A DNA stretch of 55,151 nt from an uncultured Alphaproteobacteria bacterium (GTDB lineage Bacteria > Pseudomonadota > Alphaproteobacteria > Caulobacterales > Hyphomonadaceae). The position numbers were made by a program, and so were the translations under genes. Position 1 is the first letter of the stretch. Each line of letters opens with the position of its first letter. The notes beneath the pieces are model-generated. The model ran no database searches and was not told the origin of the DNA. It was given only the letters and a program-made list of their open reading frames with translations. Positions 16,494 to 25,510 of this stretch are shown here, piece by piece. Location of the stretch: the NCBI GenBank assembly GCA_903842595.1, contig CAIMMO010000265.1:1-55151 (forward strand), written 5' to 3'.

Positions 16494-18500
16494 CTACTTC
16501 ACTGCGCTCACGCCCAGGTGTTTCTCCAGGAACTCCGCTTCCTTGCGCGAATAGAACAGCCGGTTCTTCAGCTTGCGCCAGCCATGGCCCTCGTCCGGAA
16601 TGCGGATGAACTCAGCCTCAACGCCGTTCTTGCGAAGCGTGGTCACCATGATCTCGGTCTCCGCTATGTCGATGCGCGGGTCCATCACGCCGTGCGAGTA
16701 GAGCGTCGGCACGCGGATTTTGTCCGCGATGGTGATCGGCGAGATCTCCGTGTAGAATTTCTTCCATTCCGGATCTGCGATGTCCCCATACTCGATCAGG
16801 TCTGACGCCTTCAGCCCTGGCGAGGCGACCTCCAGTCCCGTCACCCAGTTTCCGACGCCGAACAGCGACACGCCCGCCTTGAATGCATCAGGATAGGCGC
16901 TCGTCACCGCATTCACCATGTAGCCGCCATACGACCCGCCAGCCACTGCCGCACGATCCGCATCCACCCTGCCGTCCTGCTTGAGGTAGGCGAGCATGTC
17001 GACGAGATCGCGCACGCTGTCGAGCCGCTTCTTCTGATCGTCGAGCGTGACATAGGTGCGGCCAAAGCCCGTCGATCCGCGCACGTTCGGCGCAAACACA
17101 GCGATGCCGCGGTCGACATAGTATTGCGCATTGGCATCGAAATTCGCCACCGACTGGCCGGTCGGTCCACCATGCACGTCGAACAGCACCGGCGGTTTGC
17201 CGCCGCCCTTCACCGAGCCCGCATCCGGCAAGTAGAGCAGACCCTGCAGCTGCACCCCATCCTGCGCCTTCATCCGCACCGAAACCGGTTTCACGAGACG
17301 CCGCGCGTCGAGGCCGGCAAGGTTGCCCGCGAAGGCCGTCGTCGCCTTGCCCGTGGCAAGGTCCAGCACAACGATGTCGCCCGGCGTGTTGTGTGTGCTC
17401 ACATTGATCGCCATCTTCGCGTTGCCAAGGTCGCAAGAGAGGCCGAACACGCCGTCCGGCAGCGGCGGCAGGGCAAGCGCCTTCTGTGTCGCGCGTTCCT
17501 CCACATGCAGCTTGAAAAACCCGTCCTCATTGGTGGACCATGCCAGCCATTTTCCGCCCGCTCCGCAAAGGCTGACGTTCTGGATGTCGAATGGCGCCTC
17601 CTTCACGACGCTCACCGCGCCCGAGGCTATGTCGAAGTATGAGAGCGCCGCGAACTCGCGCCCTTCATTGCTGGCGAAGTAGAATCCCTTGCTGTCCGGC
17701 GTCCATGCAAAGCCGCCATCGCCGTGGTTGGCGCGCACGTCCGGCGCCGCGATCGTCTTCATCGTCTTGCCGGTGACATCCAGCAACATCAGCTTGTCGG
17801 AGTCCTCGCCGACGCCCTCGGTCACAACTGCGGATTTTCCATCAGGCGAGATCGACCGCACGTATGTGCCGAGCTTGCCCTGCGCCAGCAGGCTCGGCGG
17901 TCCCTCCGGCGAGGCCGTGTAGATGTCGAAGTCCGTCCCGTTCCGCTCAGGCGAGGCATAAAGCAAGGACTGCCCGTCAGGCAGGAAGCCGCCGAAGACG
18001 CGGAAAGCGCCATCCGTTGCCGCAATAAGCTCCTGCTCTGCCGCGCCATCCACGGTGACGAGACCGTAGCTCTCCTGCTCGTTGCCGTTATTGTCCGCGC
18101 CATACAGGATCGACGTTGAATCCGGCGACCATTCGAAGAAGGTGATGCCGTTGCCAAAGGTCAACTGCCGCGGCTGTCCGCCCTCGGCTGGAACAACCCA
18201 TAGCTGCGGCAGGCCGGTGATGCGCCAGCTGAACGCGATATTCACTCCGTTCGGAGAGATTTCTGCACCGCCGGCGCCCATTGCCAGGATATAGCGCGCG
18301 ATATCCGCCGGATCGTCTCCCGCGCGGCCGACAGTCAGCGGCCCGTCCGCTGGCTCTATCGCCTGGATCGACATGTCCGCGCCTTTGGCACCGCCATAGG
18401 TGGCCGCCTTCCCGTCAGTGTTGGCGACCGGCGCCGGCGCTTGGACGCTGCAAGCAGCGAATACCGATACAGATGCAAGCAGAAGCGCAATACGGATCAT
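16494..18500 (-). CDS. S9-family (prolyl oligopeptidase-like) lipoprotein peptidase
   Basis: This is a 668-residue secreted serine peptidase of family S9 (dipeptidyl aminopeptidase / acylaminoacyl peptidase type). It has a signal peptide with a lipobox-like SVFAAC, an N-terminal beta-propeller with WD40-like repeats (FFEWSPDSTSILYGAD, FAWTPDSKGFYFAS), and a C-terminal alpha/beta hydrolase. The triad is readable: Ser 523 in GGSYGG, Asp 607 in GVMDPRID, His 639 in DEGHGW. It should degrade short peptides at the outer or periplasmic face. It is monocistronic; a 152-base gap separates it from the chimeric gene upstream. Confidence 0.93.
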   Translation of the reverse strand: MIRIALLLASVSVFAACSVQAPAPVANTDGKAATYGGAKGADMSIQAIEPADGPLTVGRAGDDPADIARYILAMGAGGAEISPNGVNIAFSWRITGLPQLWVVPAEGGQPRQLTFGNGITFFEWSPDSTSILYGADNNGNEQESYGLVTVDGAAEQELIAATDGAFRVFGGFLPDGQSLLYASPERNGTDFDIYTASPEGPPSLLAQGKLGTYVRSISPDGKSAVVTEGVGEDSDKLMLLDVTGKTMKTIAAPDVRANHGDGGFAWTPDSKGFYFASNEGREFAALSYFDIASGAVSVVKEAPFDIQNVSLCGAGGKWLAWSTNEDGFFKLHVEERATQKALALPPLPDGVFGLSCDLGNAKMAINVSTHNTPGDIVVLDLATGKATTAFAGNLAGLDARRLVKPVSVRMKAQDGVQLQGLLYLPDAGSVKGGGKPPVLFDVHGGPTGQSVANFDANAQYYVDRGIAVFAPNVRGSTGFGRTYVTLDDQKKRLDSVRDLVDMLAYLKQDGRVDADRAAVAGGSYGGYMVNAVTSAYPDAFKAGVSLFGVGNWVTGLEVASPGLKASDLIEYGDIADPEWKKFYTEISPITIADKIRVPTLYSHGVMDPRIDIAETEIMVTTLRKNGVEAEFIRIPDEGHGWRKLKNRLFYSRKEAEFLEKHLGVSAVK

Positions 18501-18652
18501 GACGTATCTCCCAGAACACGCCGCAAGCTATCCGTTCCGCATGCGATTGCCATAGCGGTGGGAGCCAACCCACGCATTTGCCCAAGCCATGCGCGTCGAC
18601 TGCGCATCGCTGCAGATCCCGGGTCACCGCTTTTCGGCGCGGCCCGGCACGC

Positions 18653-18994
18653 TCACCAGCGCAGCGCGCGAGACCCGACGATTGCGCCTGTGATGACGGT
18701 GAACGCAATGCCGAGCGAGTACCACACCGCCACAAAAGAAGCAGTGTTCTCGTCGCAGTGGAGCCCATAGATCGTTGCCGATGCGCCGCCAGCAAGCAGG
18801 CCGGCCGCTGCGCCCGTAAGTGCAGTCCGGGTTGGGGCGAAGCGAAGCATCGTCGAGTAAAGCATTGGGTGGGCGTTGAAGCTCTGCAGGCCTCTAGGCA
18901 GCAGCAGCAGGAAGAACAACGCGTTTATCCAGTGCGCTATGCGCACGATCCTCGTATGGCGATAGACGATCTCGCTCGTGGGCTGCGCGGTCAT
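18653..18994 (-). pseudogene. Chimera: cytochrome b561 N-terminus fused to NrsF (DUF1109) C-terminus
   Basis: The 113-codon frame joins two unrelated proteins. Residues 1-46 match the start of a prokaryotic cytochrome b561 (VYRHTRIVRIAHWINALFF, then GLQSFNAHPMLY) including the haem-ligand His of helix 1. From about residue 51 it becomes the end of an NrsF/DUF1109 anti-sigma factor (GAAAGLLAGG, YGLHCDENTASFVAVWYSLG, ending SRALRW). The junction is at about 18840-18860. A deletion between the two genes is the simplest origin. The result may still make a three-helix membrane protein but cannot be a working cytochrome or a full anti-sigma factor. ATG 18994 was chosen; a TTG lies at 19006. Confidence 0.7.
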
Positions 18995-19073
18995 GGATGT
19001 GCTCAAGGATGGCGTGCGCCGGGACGCTCGGTTGCGTCGGAGGGAGGTCAGCCGGGCGTTCGGACGGACAGCG

Positions 19074-19196
19074 TCAGTTGCCGGCCGGCTTCATCGCATC
19101 AGCTGCCATCGGATCTTCTGATGCAGGAGAGCAGGCGGCGACCGAGAGCGCCAGCGCTGCGGCGGGGATTGAAGCGAAGAGGGTGCGGGAGGTCAT
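19074..19196 (-). CDS. Very small lipoprotein (40 residues)
   Basis: The product is MTSRTLFASIPAAALALSVA followed by ACSPASEDPMAADAMKPAGN. It has a signal peptide with lipobox SVAAC and a mature part of about 20 polar residues. The ATG overlaps the stop of the DUF1223 gene (ATGA), so it is translationally coupled to it. Its size hides it from most gene finders, but the coupling and lipobox support it. The function is unknown. Confidence 0.7.
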   Translation of the reverse strand: MTSRTLFASIPAAALALSVAACSPASEDPMAADAMKPAGN

Positions 19197-19981
19197 AGGA
19201 AGTCCTTTGTGTCTGTGCCGCGGCACGTGGTTGAAGACGAAGTCAGCAGCAGGCCCTTGAACAAAGCGATGCTGGGCCCGCCTGACACACCCTGCACGAG
19301 GATGGCGGTGCGGCAGGCGGGGTCTGTCGCCGCCGGAAGGACGTAGGTTGCAGCCTTGCCGTTCCATCCACCGATGCGGACCAGTTCGTGGACGACATTG
19401 CGGTGGGGAAGGGTAAGGCCGCCATTCTCACCTGCCTGGATCGGCACTTGGGCTGTGCGCGGATCGTAGCGGACGAGCCAGATATCGGCGCCGCCGGCCG
19501 GCGCCGACGCGGCGGCGGCGACAGTCAGCCTGGCGCCGGAGAGGGTCACGGCCGGCGCGTTGGCGGACAGCTTCGCGCCGTCAACCGCCCGCATGAGCTC
19601 CGCGCGTTTATTGCCCAGGATGTCGATCTGGCCGTTGATGACCACCTGCGGAGTGGCAACGAAGTGGCGCTTGAGGCCCCCATTCGTGTAGTCGTACTGA
19701 AGCTGCGTGTTTTCGCGCGAGGCGAACGTGTCCTTCCAGCCGAGGCGGTCCCAGTAGATCACGCCGAAGCTGAGGACGAGGAGCTCGGGGCGATCCGTCA
19801 GCGTCAAGATGTTTTCGTTGGCCGGCGGGCAGGATGAACAGCCCTGGCTCTGATAGAGCGCGACAACTGTCGGCGGCCCAGCCGAGGCGCTGTTCGAAAA
19901 CGCCGCTGCGATCGCAAGGGTGAAGCCGACGGCTGCCACGATTGGCAGGGCAAACAGGCGTCTGGAGCTGAATGCAGGCAT
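19193..19981 (-). CDS. DUF1223 secreted thioredoxin-like protein
   Basis: This is a 262-residue exported protein of the DUF1223 family, which has a thioredoxin-like fold. A signal peptide (residues 1-31, ending SNSASA) is followed by VVALYQSQGCSSCPPANENI with a CSSC motif, VIYWDRLGWKDTFAS, and TPQVVINGQIDILGN. A redox role is suggested by the family and the CxxC but is unproven. ATG 19981 has a GAGAGGG ribosome site. Downstream lie the small lipoprotein and the cytochrome b561 remnant, suggesting a former redox operon. Confidence 0.85.
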   Translation of the reverse strand: MPAFSSRRLFALPIVAAVGFTLAIAAAFSNSASAGPPTVVALYQSQGCSSCPPANENILTLTDRPELLVLSFGVIYWDRLGWKDTFASRENTQLQYDYTNGGLKRHFVATPQVVINGQIDILGNKRAELMRAVDGAKLSANAPAVTLSGARLTVAAAASAPAGGADIWLVRYDPRTAQVPIQAGENGGLTLPHRNVVHELVRIGGWNGKAATYVLPAATDPACRTAILVQGVSGGPSIALFKGLLLTSSSTTCRGTDTKDFL

Positions 19982-20103
19982 TGTACCCTCTCGCGCCACA
20001 GTGGCGCGTTCAAAGGGTCATTCGCGCGGCTCGGCCAAGCGGTTACAGGCACGGCGAAGATTGTTTGCCGTGTGCTGTGCTGGGGCGGCGCCCCCATGAA
20101 CGC

Positions 20104-20131
20104 AAAACGGCCGCTGCTTCCAGCGGCCGTT
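20104..20131 (-). terminator. Rho-independent terminator of the efflux operon
   Basis: A perfect 11-base stem (20106-20116 with 20121-20131) closes a four-base loop. On the minus strand it is followed by a TTTT tract, 23 bases after the stop of the outer-membrane channel gene. It marks the end of the macA-macB-tolC-like transcript. Confidence 0.85.
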
Positions 20132-20153
20132 CCGGTGTCGCTTCTGTTCCAGT

Positions 20154-21611
20154 CTAGCGTGTGCCGTTCGCAGTGTTGGCCGGCGTCGGCAGCGGTTGCG
20201 AGACGGTGGGATTTCCGCCCAGCGCCGCATGCAGGATGATCCATTGTTCCAGGCGGGCGCGGTTGTTGGCGATAAGGTTGGCTTCCGCCACCTCGGCGTT
20301 GTCGCGCACTGTGAACAGGTTGAGCAGGCTTTCCGAGCCTTCCTGGTATTTCAGCTCGCCGAGGCGGAGCACTTCCTGCGCTGCGCCCGAAGCCTTCTGC
20401 AGCGCGACGTTGCGCGATCCCAGCGTGTTGAACTGGTCGATCGAGGCGACGATGTCGCCATAGGCGTTTATGATCGTCTGGCCGTAACGCTCAAGCGCCT
20501 GCCGCTCCTGCGAGGAAGCGATCTTGATGCGGGCGTCTATGGCGCCGCCGTCGAAGATATTTTGCGCCAGCGAGATGCCGATCGAGAGCGCGAGATCATC
20601 GAAGCTGAACAGGTCCGACGCCGTGTTGAGCGTTGTATTCTGCAATCCGGCCGTGAGGTTGGCATCGAGCTGAGGCCAAGGCCCGAGCTCGGCTATGCGC
20701 GTGTTGGCGAAAGTCTGGACCATCGCAAGTTCTGCGGCGACAACATCCGGGCGCGAGCGCACGGTCAGTTCGGGCAGGCCAAGCGGCGGCGTCGCCGGTG
20801 GCTGTGGCAGCGCGCCGCCAAGCGTCAGCTTGTTCTGCGGGAAACGGCCAAGTGCGATTTCGAGCGCGCGGACCGCTGAACGGAGCGAAGCTTCGGATGC
20901 GAGGATGGAGTCCTCGGCCTGGGCAAGGCGTGATTCACCCAGCACCAGTTCGTCGCGTGCGATCGAGCCTGCGTCGAAGCGGGTCTGCGTAATGCGGAAG
21001 GTCTGGCGCTGGCGGTCGAGCGAGCGGCGGTCGAGTTCGAGCTGCTGCTGCTGTTCGATCACGGTGAAGTAGGCGCGCGCTACCTGGGCTGCGATCTGGC
21101 GGCGGGTCTGCTCGTAGGTGGCTTCCGTGGAGCGGAGGCCTGCGGACGAGGCCTGGATGGACGCCGAGAGGTCGCCCATGATGTCGACGTCATAGCGACC
21201 GGTAAGCGCGAACGAGTAGCCGACATCGCTGGCGCTCGCGTTCAGAGCGCCGCCATCGCTGGCACTCGCGCCGATGCTGGCGCCGAGCTGAGGGAACAGG
21301 CGCGAGCGCGTCTGCTGCAAGGAGGCTTCCGACTGGCGGACGGATTCGATCGCCGCGCGCAGCGTGCGGTTGTTCTCGAGCGCCTCCTGTACGAAGGCAA
21401 TCAGTTGAGCGTCCTGGAAGACGCTGTAGTCGGCGACGGCTGCGGCTGGATCGCCCGTCATCGGCGCAACGGTCCAGTCGGCCGGCATGCCAGCGCGCTT
21501 CACGGCCATCGCCTCGAAGGCTGGCTCTGCGATGGGGAGGTGGCCGCAGCCGGAGAGGAGGGCCGCGAGGGCGCCCACGGACACGCCGCGGGTCATCTTG
21601 TTGTCAATCAT
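20154..21611 (-). CDS. TolC/NodT-family outer-membrane efflux lipoprotein
   Basis: This is a 485-residue outer-membrane channel of the OprM/NodT type. It has a lipobox (ALLSGC, Cys at 22) and the two TolC repeats: NNRTLRAAIESVRQSEASLQQTRSRLFPQLGA, and TVRSRPDVVAAELAMVQTFANTRIAELGPWPQLDANL with SIGISLAQNIFDGGAIDARI. Helical hairpins rich in Gln, Ala and Arg follow each. It forms the trimeric exit duct for the MacAB-like pump encoded upstream; its ATG lies 8 bases inside the permease gene. The last of four genes, it is followed by a clear terminator. Confidence 0.93.
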   Translation of the reverse strand: MIDNKMTRGVSVGALAALLSGCGHLPIAEPAFEAMAVKRAGMPADWTVAPMTGDPAAAVADYSVFQDAQLIAFVQEALENNRTLRAAIESVRQSEASLQQTRSRLFPQLGASIGASASDGGALNASASDVGYSFALTGRYDVDIMGDLSASIQASSAGLRSTEATYEQTRRQIAAQVARAYFTVIEQQQQLELDRRSLDRQRQTFRITQTRFDAGSIARDELVLGESRLAQAEDSILASEASLRSAVRALEIALGRFPQNKLTLGGALPQPPATPPLGLPELTVRSRPDVVAAELAMVQTFANTRIAELGPWPQLDANLTAGLQNTTLNTASDLFSFDDLALSIGISLAQNIFDGGAIDARIKIASSQERQALERYGQTIINAYGDIVASIDQFNTLGSRNVALQKASGAAQEVLRLGELKYQEGSESLLNLFTVRDNAEVAEANLIANNRARLEQWIILHAALGGNPTVSQPLPTPANTANGTR

Positions 21612-22842
21612 GTCTCAGCGCCTGGATTGGGTCGAGTTGAGCTGCACGGCGGGCAGGGAAAAAACCGAAGATCACACCAACTGAGGCCGCCGCCCCCAGT
21701 GCAGTCGCGATGATAACGGGGGAGACCATCATCGGCGCGTTGGCAATCTGCGCATACGCGAAGACGCCGCCCCATCCTAGCGCCATCCCGATCAACCCTC
21801 CGAGGGTGCAGAGCGCAATGGCTTCGAAGAGGAACTGGAGAAGAATGTCGCCGCCCCGCGCGCCGATGGCCATGCGCAGGCCGATCTCGCGGGTTCGCTC
21901 TGTAACAGAGACAAGCATGATATTCATGACACCAACGCCGCCGACGATCAGGGACACCGCGGCTGTAAATGCGAGCAGCATGCTCATCGTCTCGGCCGCG
22001 GCGGCCCTCTGCTTTATCATGTCGGCAAAGTTAACAACCGCGAAATTATCGGAGTCCCCCGGCGTGATCTTGCGTCTTTCGCGCATCAGGGCGGTCACTT
22101 CTTCCTGCGCCTGCATGACGTCATAACCGTCCTGAACCAGTAGCTGGATGCGCGAAACATGGCGGGAAACCCAGCGATTACCGCCGGTAATCCGATTACG
22201 GACCATGCTGAGGGGCGCGATCATGGTGTCGTCCCGGTCCATGCCCATGCCCCCACCGCCGGACTGGCCTTTGGACTCGAGGATGCCGATGATCTCGATC
22301 GGGACGCTATTCACGCGGATGCGCTCGCCGATCGCGCGGCCGCCCGGAAACAGGTTGGCAGCCGCTGTCTTGCCCAGAACGGCGACTGCCGCGCCGCCCT
22401 GGACTTCCTGCACCGTGAACTCACGGCCTTCGCTGACGCGCCAGTTGTTGACCTCGAAGAAGCCGGCGTCGCCGCCCTGGATATTCGTCACCCAGTTCGC
22501 CTCTTCGGAGACCGCGTTCGCCTGTTGGGAGAGTACGCCGGTGGCGGCGACGACGAATGGAAGTTCGCCGATTCCGACGACGTCGGATTCTGCGAATGGC
22601 CTGCCGGAGCCGCCGCCCTGGTTACGGCCGCCACGATTCATGTTGCCGGGCTGGAGGTTGAGAACGTTGGCGCCAACACTGGAAATCTGCGCCTCGATCT
22701 GGGCCTTTGCTCCCTCACCAATGGACATCATGACCATGACGGACGCCACGCCAATGATGATGCCGAGCATTGTCAGAAGGCTGCGCATGGGATTGGAAAA
22801 CAGCGCTTCCGTTGCCGAGGATGTAGCGACGCCAACCTTCAT
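21604..22842 (-). CDS. MacB-like ABC transporter permease
   Basis: This is a 412-residue permease of the MacB/FtsX family. Helix 1 (NPMRSLLTMLGIIIGVASVMVMMSIGEG) is followed by a large periplasmic MacB_PCD domain with a Gly/Asn/Arg-rich patch (PGNMNRGGRNQGGGSGRP). The C-terminal FtsX unit follows (AVSLIVGGVGVMNIMLVSVTERTREIGLRMAIGAR) and ends FPARRAAQLDPIQALRHD. It is a mechanotransmission pump with the separate ATPase gene upstream (ATGA overlap). The substrate is probably a drug, peptide or virulence-type metabolite, but this cannot be read from sequence. Confidence 0.93.
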   Translation of the reverse strand: MKVGVATSSATEALFSNPMRSLLTMLGIIIGVASVMVMMSIGEGAKAQIEAQISSVGANVLNLQPGNMNRGGRNQGGGSGRPFAESDVVGIGELPFVVAATGVLSQQANAVSEEANWVTNIQGGDAGFFEVNNWRVSEGREFTVQEVQGGAAVAVLGKTAAANLFPGGRAIGERIRVNSVPIEIIGILESKGQSGGGGMGMDRDDTMIAPLSMVRNRITGGNRWVSRHVSRIQLLVQDGYDVMQAQEEVTALMRERRKITPGDSDNFAVVNFADMIKQRAAAAETMSMLLAFTAAVSLIVGGVGVMNIMLVSVTERTREIGLRMAIGARGGDILLQFLFEAIALCTLGGLIGMALGWGGVFAYAQIANAPMMVSPVIIATALGAAASVGVIFGFFPARRAAQLDPIQALRHD

Positions 22843-23582
22843 GTCCGGCCTCCCGCCGCTTGCCTTGGCTCAGTCGCTCGTTCCAGGTCGGGGTTCGCGC
22901 TGTCGGATTCAATCCTGCCGTCCCTGAAATGAATCTGGCGGCTTGCGTATCCGGCCACTTCGTTCTCGTGGGTGATGACGACGACCGTGATGCCCTGACG
23001 ATTAAGGTCCTGCATCAGGTGCATGATCTCGTCGGTGGTCTTGGTGTCGAGGGCGCCGGTCGGCTCATCAGCCAGCAGGATCCTGGGGCGGTTGGACAGA
23101 GCGCGGGCGATGGCGACGCGCTGCTGCTGGCCGCCCGACAGCTGCATCGGCCGGTGGTCCATCCGTGTGCCGAGGCCGACGAGTTCGAGACATTCCTTCG
23201 CGCGGGCGTCAATATCGCCGACATCCTTGCGCGCATAGCGCAGAGGAAGGCGCACATTCTGGAACGCATCCTGCCTGGCCAGCAGGTTGAACTGCTGAAA
23301 AACGAACCCGAGCGTTTCGTTGCGCAGGTCCGCGAGTTCATCGCGCGACATCTCCGACAGCGCTCGGCCGTTGATCCACATCTCACCGGATGTAGGCCGA
23401 TCCAGAGCGCCGATGAGGTTCATGAGCGACGACTTGCCTGAGCCTGACGGACCCATGATGGCGACGAACTCTCCCGCGTGGATGTCCAGATCGACGCCGT
23501 CGAGAGCGCGCACTTCCTGATCGCCCATCCGGTAGATCTTCGATAGATTCCGGCAGGAGATGATTGGCCTGACTTCCGTCAT
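22839..23582 (-). CDS. MacB-like ABC transporter ATPase
   Basis: This is a 247-residue ATPase of the MacB/LolD clade. It has Walker [11 protein letters not shown]-loop FVFQQFNLL, signature [15 protein letters not shown], Walker [14 protein letters not shown] and H-loop VVVITHE. The N-terminus ([31 protein letters not shown]) is typical. In E. coli MacB this domain is fused to the permease; here they are separate proteins with overlapping genes. It energises the MacA-MacB-TolC type export complex from the cytoplasm. Confidence 0.95.
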   Translation of the reverse strand: MTEVRPIISCRNLSKIYRMGDQEVRALDGVDLDIHAGEFVAIMGPSGSGKSSLMNLIGALDRPTSGEMWINGRALSEMSRDELADLRNETLGFVFQQFNLLARQDAFQNVRLPLRYARKDVGDIDARAKECLELVGLGTRMDHRPMQLSGGQQQRVAIARALSNRPRILLADEPTGALDTKTTDEIMHLMQDLNRQGITVVVITHENEVAGYASRQIHFRDGRIESDSANPDLERATEPRQAAGGRT

Positions 23583-23587
23583 CGTGT

Positions 23588-25213
23588 TCAGGACCGCGCT
23601 TCTGTCTGGTTGGCGGCCTTGTCGGCCGCACTGGCTCGAACCACGAAGACGTCGCCTTCGGCGGCCCCGCGGATGATCTGTGCGTTCTCGCCATCCGAAA
23701 GTCCGATGACCAGGTTCGCGCGTTCGAGTTCGCCTTCCGCGCTGAGCTTGTAGACGGTGACACGCTTCTGCGACTGCATCTCCGAGCGCAGCTTGGCAAC
23801 TGCGTCATACTCCTCAGCATTCAGGTTCCGGCGAAAGACAGATTCCTGCGTCTGCTGCATCTTGGCGAAGCGTTCGGAGCTGGCCTGCTGTTGCTGGATG
23901 CTGGGGGGCGGGCCGAAGCCGCCGCCACCGACAATGGTGGCGCCGCCCGCTGGACGGCCGCCGGAGGCGCCGCCGATGGAGGCCATGGCCTTCTGCATTT
24001 CGGCGCGCATCTCGTCCATGATCTTCTGGGCGCGCGCATCGTCGATGCCGGCTATTTTCAGAATTTCCTGGAATTGCTGTCCGCCGCCCGGTCCGCCGCG
24101 CCCACCTCCGCCAGCACCGGCTCCTGGAGGACCGCCCGGGCCGGGGGCGCGTTGCCCACCCTGGCCGCTGGCCTCGTCCTCTGCGCGGAATGCGTCGGTG
24201 ATTTCCTTCGGGAGCTGCGGCTTGGTGGCGTCCTGGTCTATGCGCAGGACATCGGAGACACGATCGGCAGTGATCTCCACGTTGGCCGTCATTCCCGGAA
24301 GTAGCCGCCCATTCGGGTTCCGCGCGTTGACCACGACAGTGTACGTCACGACGTTGGCGGACTCCGCGCCGAGCTGGCGTACCTGCACGACCGAACCCTG
24401 GAAACGTTCGCCGGGAAACGCGTCCACGGTGAAGACTACCGGGTCGCCATTGTCGATGCCGCCAATGTCTGACTCGACGACATTGGCCTCTATCTCGATC
24501 TGCGACAGGTCGGCGGCGACGGTAAAGAACTTGGCGACAGTCTGCGAGGACTGCACGGTCTGCCCGACTTCGACTGCGCGACTGAGAATGACCCCGTCGA
24601 TTGGTGAGCGGATCTTGGTGCGCTCGAGCTTGGTGAGGGAGTCCTGCACGGTCGCGCGAGCGGTTTCTAGACCTGCGAGGGCCGACTTCAGCGAGACCTC
24701 TTCCGTTTGCAAGGCAAGCCGCGCGTTCTCGTAAGCCTGCTCCGCCTGTTCCATCGCTTGTGTCGAGGTGGCGCCCTCAGCGTACAGGACCTTGGTGCGC
24801 TCGAACGTCTTGGTCTGGATGTCGAGGTCCAGCTTGGCGCGCGCAATGGAGGCGCGTGAGTTGTCGACGGATGCCTGCGACTGCTGCATGCGCGCACGGT
24901 TCTGGTCGAGCGTGTTCTGGAAGGTTTCGGGATCGACCTGGGCGAGGACCTGGTTCTTCTTAACCGTGTCGTTGAAGTCGACATAGATCGCGGTGATCCT
25001 GCCGGATACTTCGGAACCGACGTCGACCTTTTCGCGGGGTTGCACGGCCCCCGACGCGGTGACGACTCGTGAGACGTCGCCCTTGTCGACCTTCACGGTC
25101 TCGTAGGCGTATGTGCCCGGTGCCGCTGAGGCGCCGCCGCCAAGAAGCAGGGCGCCGCCTCCGATTGCTGCGACGACCCCGCCTGCAATCCCGATCATAA
25201 GTTTCTTGTTCAT
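23588..25213 (-). CDS. MacA-like periplasmic adaptor with long Gly/Pro-rich insertion
   Basis: This is a 541-residue HlyD/MacA-type membrane fusion protein linking the inner-membrane pump to the outer-membrane channel. An N-terminal anchor (residues 3-28), lipoyl half (VTASGAVQPREKVDVGSEVSGRI), coiled-coil hairpin and second lipoyl/barrel half (IRSPIDGVILSRAVEVGQTV, LLPGMTANVEI) are all visible. An insertion of about 150 residues from about residue 345 to 490 contains a run rich in Gly, Pro and Arg (351-378), a helical patch and a second Gly-rich run (413-436). ATG 25213 gives a normal N-terminus. It is the first gene of the operon. Confidence 0.92.
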   Translation of the reverse strand: MNKKLMIGIAGGVVAAIGGGALLLGGGASAAPGTYAYETVKVDKGDVSRVVTASGAVQPREKVDVGSEVSGRITAIYVDFNDTVKKNQVLAQVDPETFQNTLDQNRARMQQSQASVDNSRASIARAKLDLDIQTKTFERTKVLYAEGATSTQAMEQAEQAYENARLALQTEEVSLKSALAGLETARATVQDSLTKLERTKIRSPIDGVILSRAVEVGQTVQSSQTVAKFFTVAADLSQIEIEANVVESDIGGIDNGDPVVFTVDAFPGERFQGSVVQVRQLGAESANVVTYTVVVNARNPNGRLLPGMTANVEITADRVSDVLRIDQDATKPQLPKEITDAFRAEDEASGQGGQRAPGPGGPPGAGAGGGGRGGPGGGQQFQEILKIAGIDDARAQKIMDEMRAEMQKAMASIGGASGGRPAGGATIVGGGGFGPPPSIQQQQASSERFAKMQQTQESVFRRNLNAEEYDAVAKLRSEMQSQKRVTVYKLSAEGELERANLVIGLSDGENAQIIRGAAEGDVFVVRASAADKAANQTEARS

Positions 25214-25510
25214 CTCTGGCTTTCCGGACGTTCGCAACGGGACTTGAGGCGCGATCTTGAGACCAATGTCGACCTTCATACGCGGGTTTAAGTGAACTCG
25301 GACTGCTAATCCGTCGAGGTGTCACGGAAATTTCAGCCTGGTAACAGGGTGTCGCAAGGCCATCTTTCCATGCCTTTTGGCCGCAACGGTCGTTGTTGAC
25401 CTGACCGTGTTTGACGCGCGCCTTCCGTAGGGGATAATGCCCGCCAGGCGCGAGTGTTGGCGACGGACGGGCGTAAGCATGACTGGACTGGACACACGCC
25501 GGAACGCCCC
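25214..25510. other. Divergent intergenic region between two transport gene sets
   Basis: This 297-base region separates the minus-strand mac-like operon from the plus-strand ABC ATPase homologue. No gene is seen. It should hold promoters in both directions; one plus-strand candidate is listed separately. Confidence 0.5.
25411..25438 (+). promoter_or_regulatory. Candidate sigma70 promoter
   Basis: TTGACG (25411-25416) and GATAAT (25433-25438) are separated by 16 bases and lie about 70 bases before ATG 25511. The hexamers are close to consensus. Use in vivo is not known. Confidence 0.5.
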
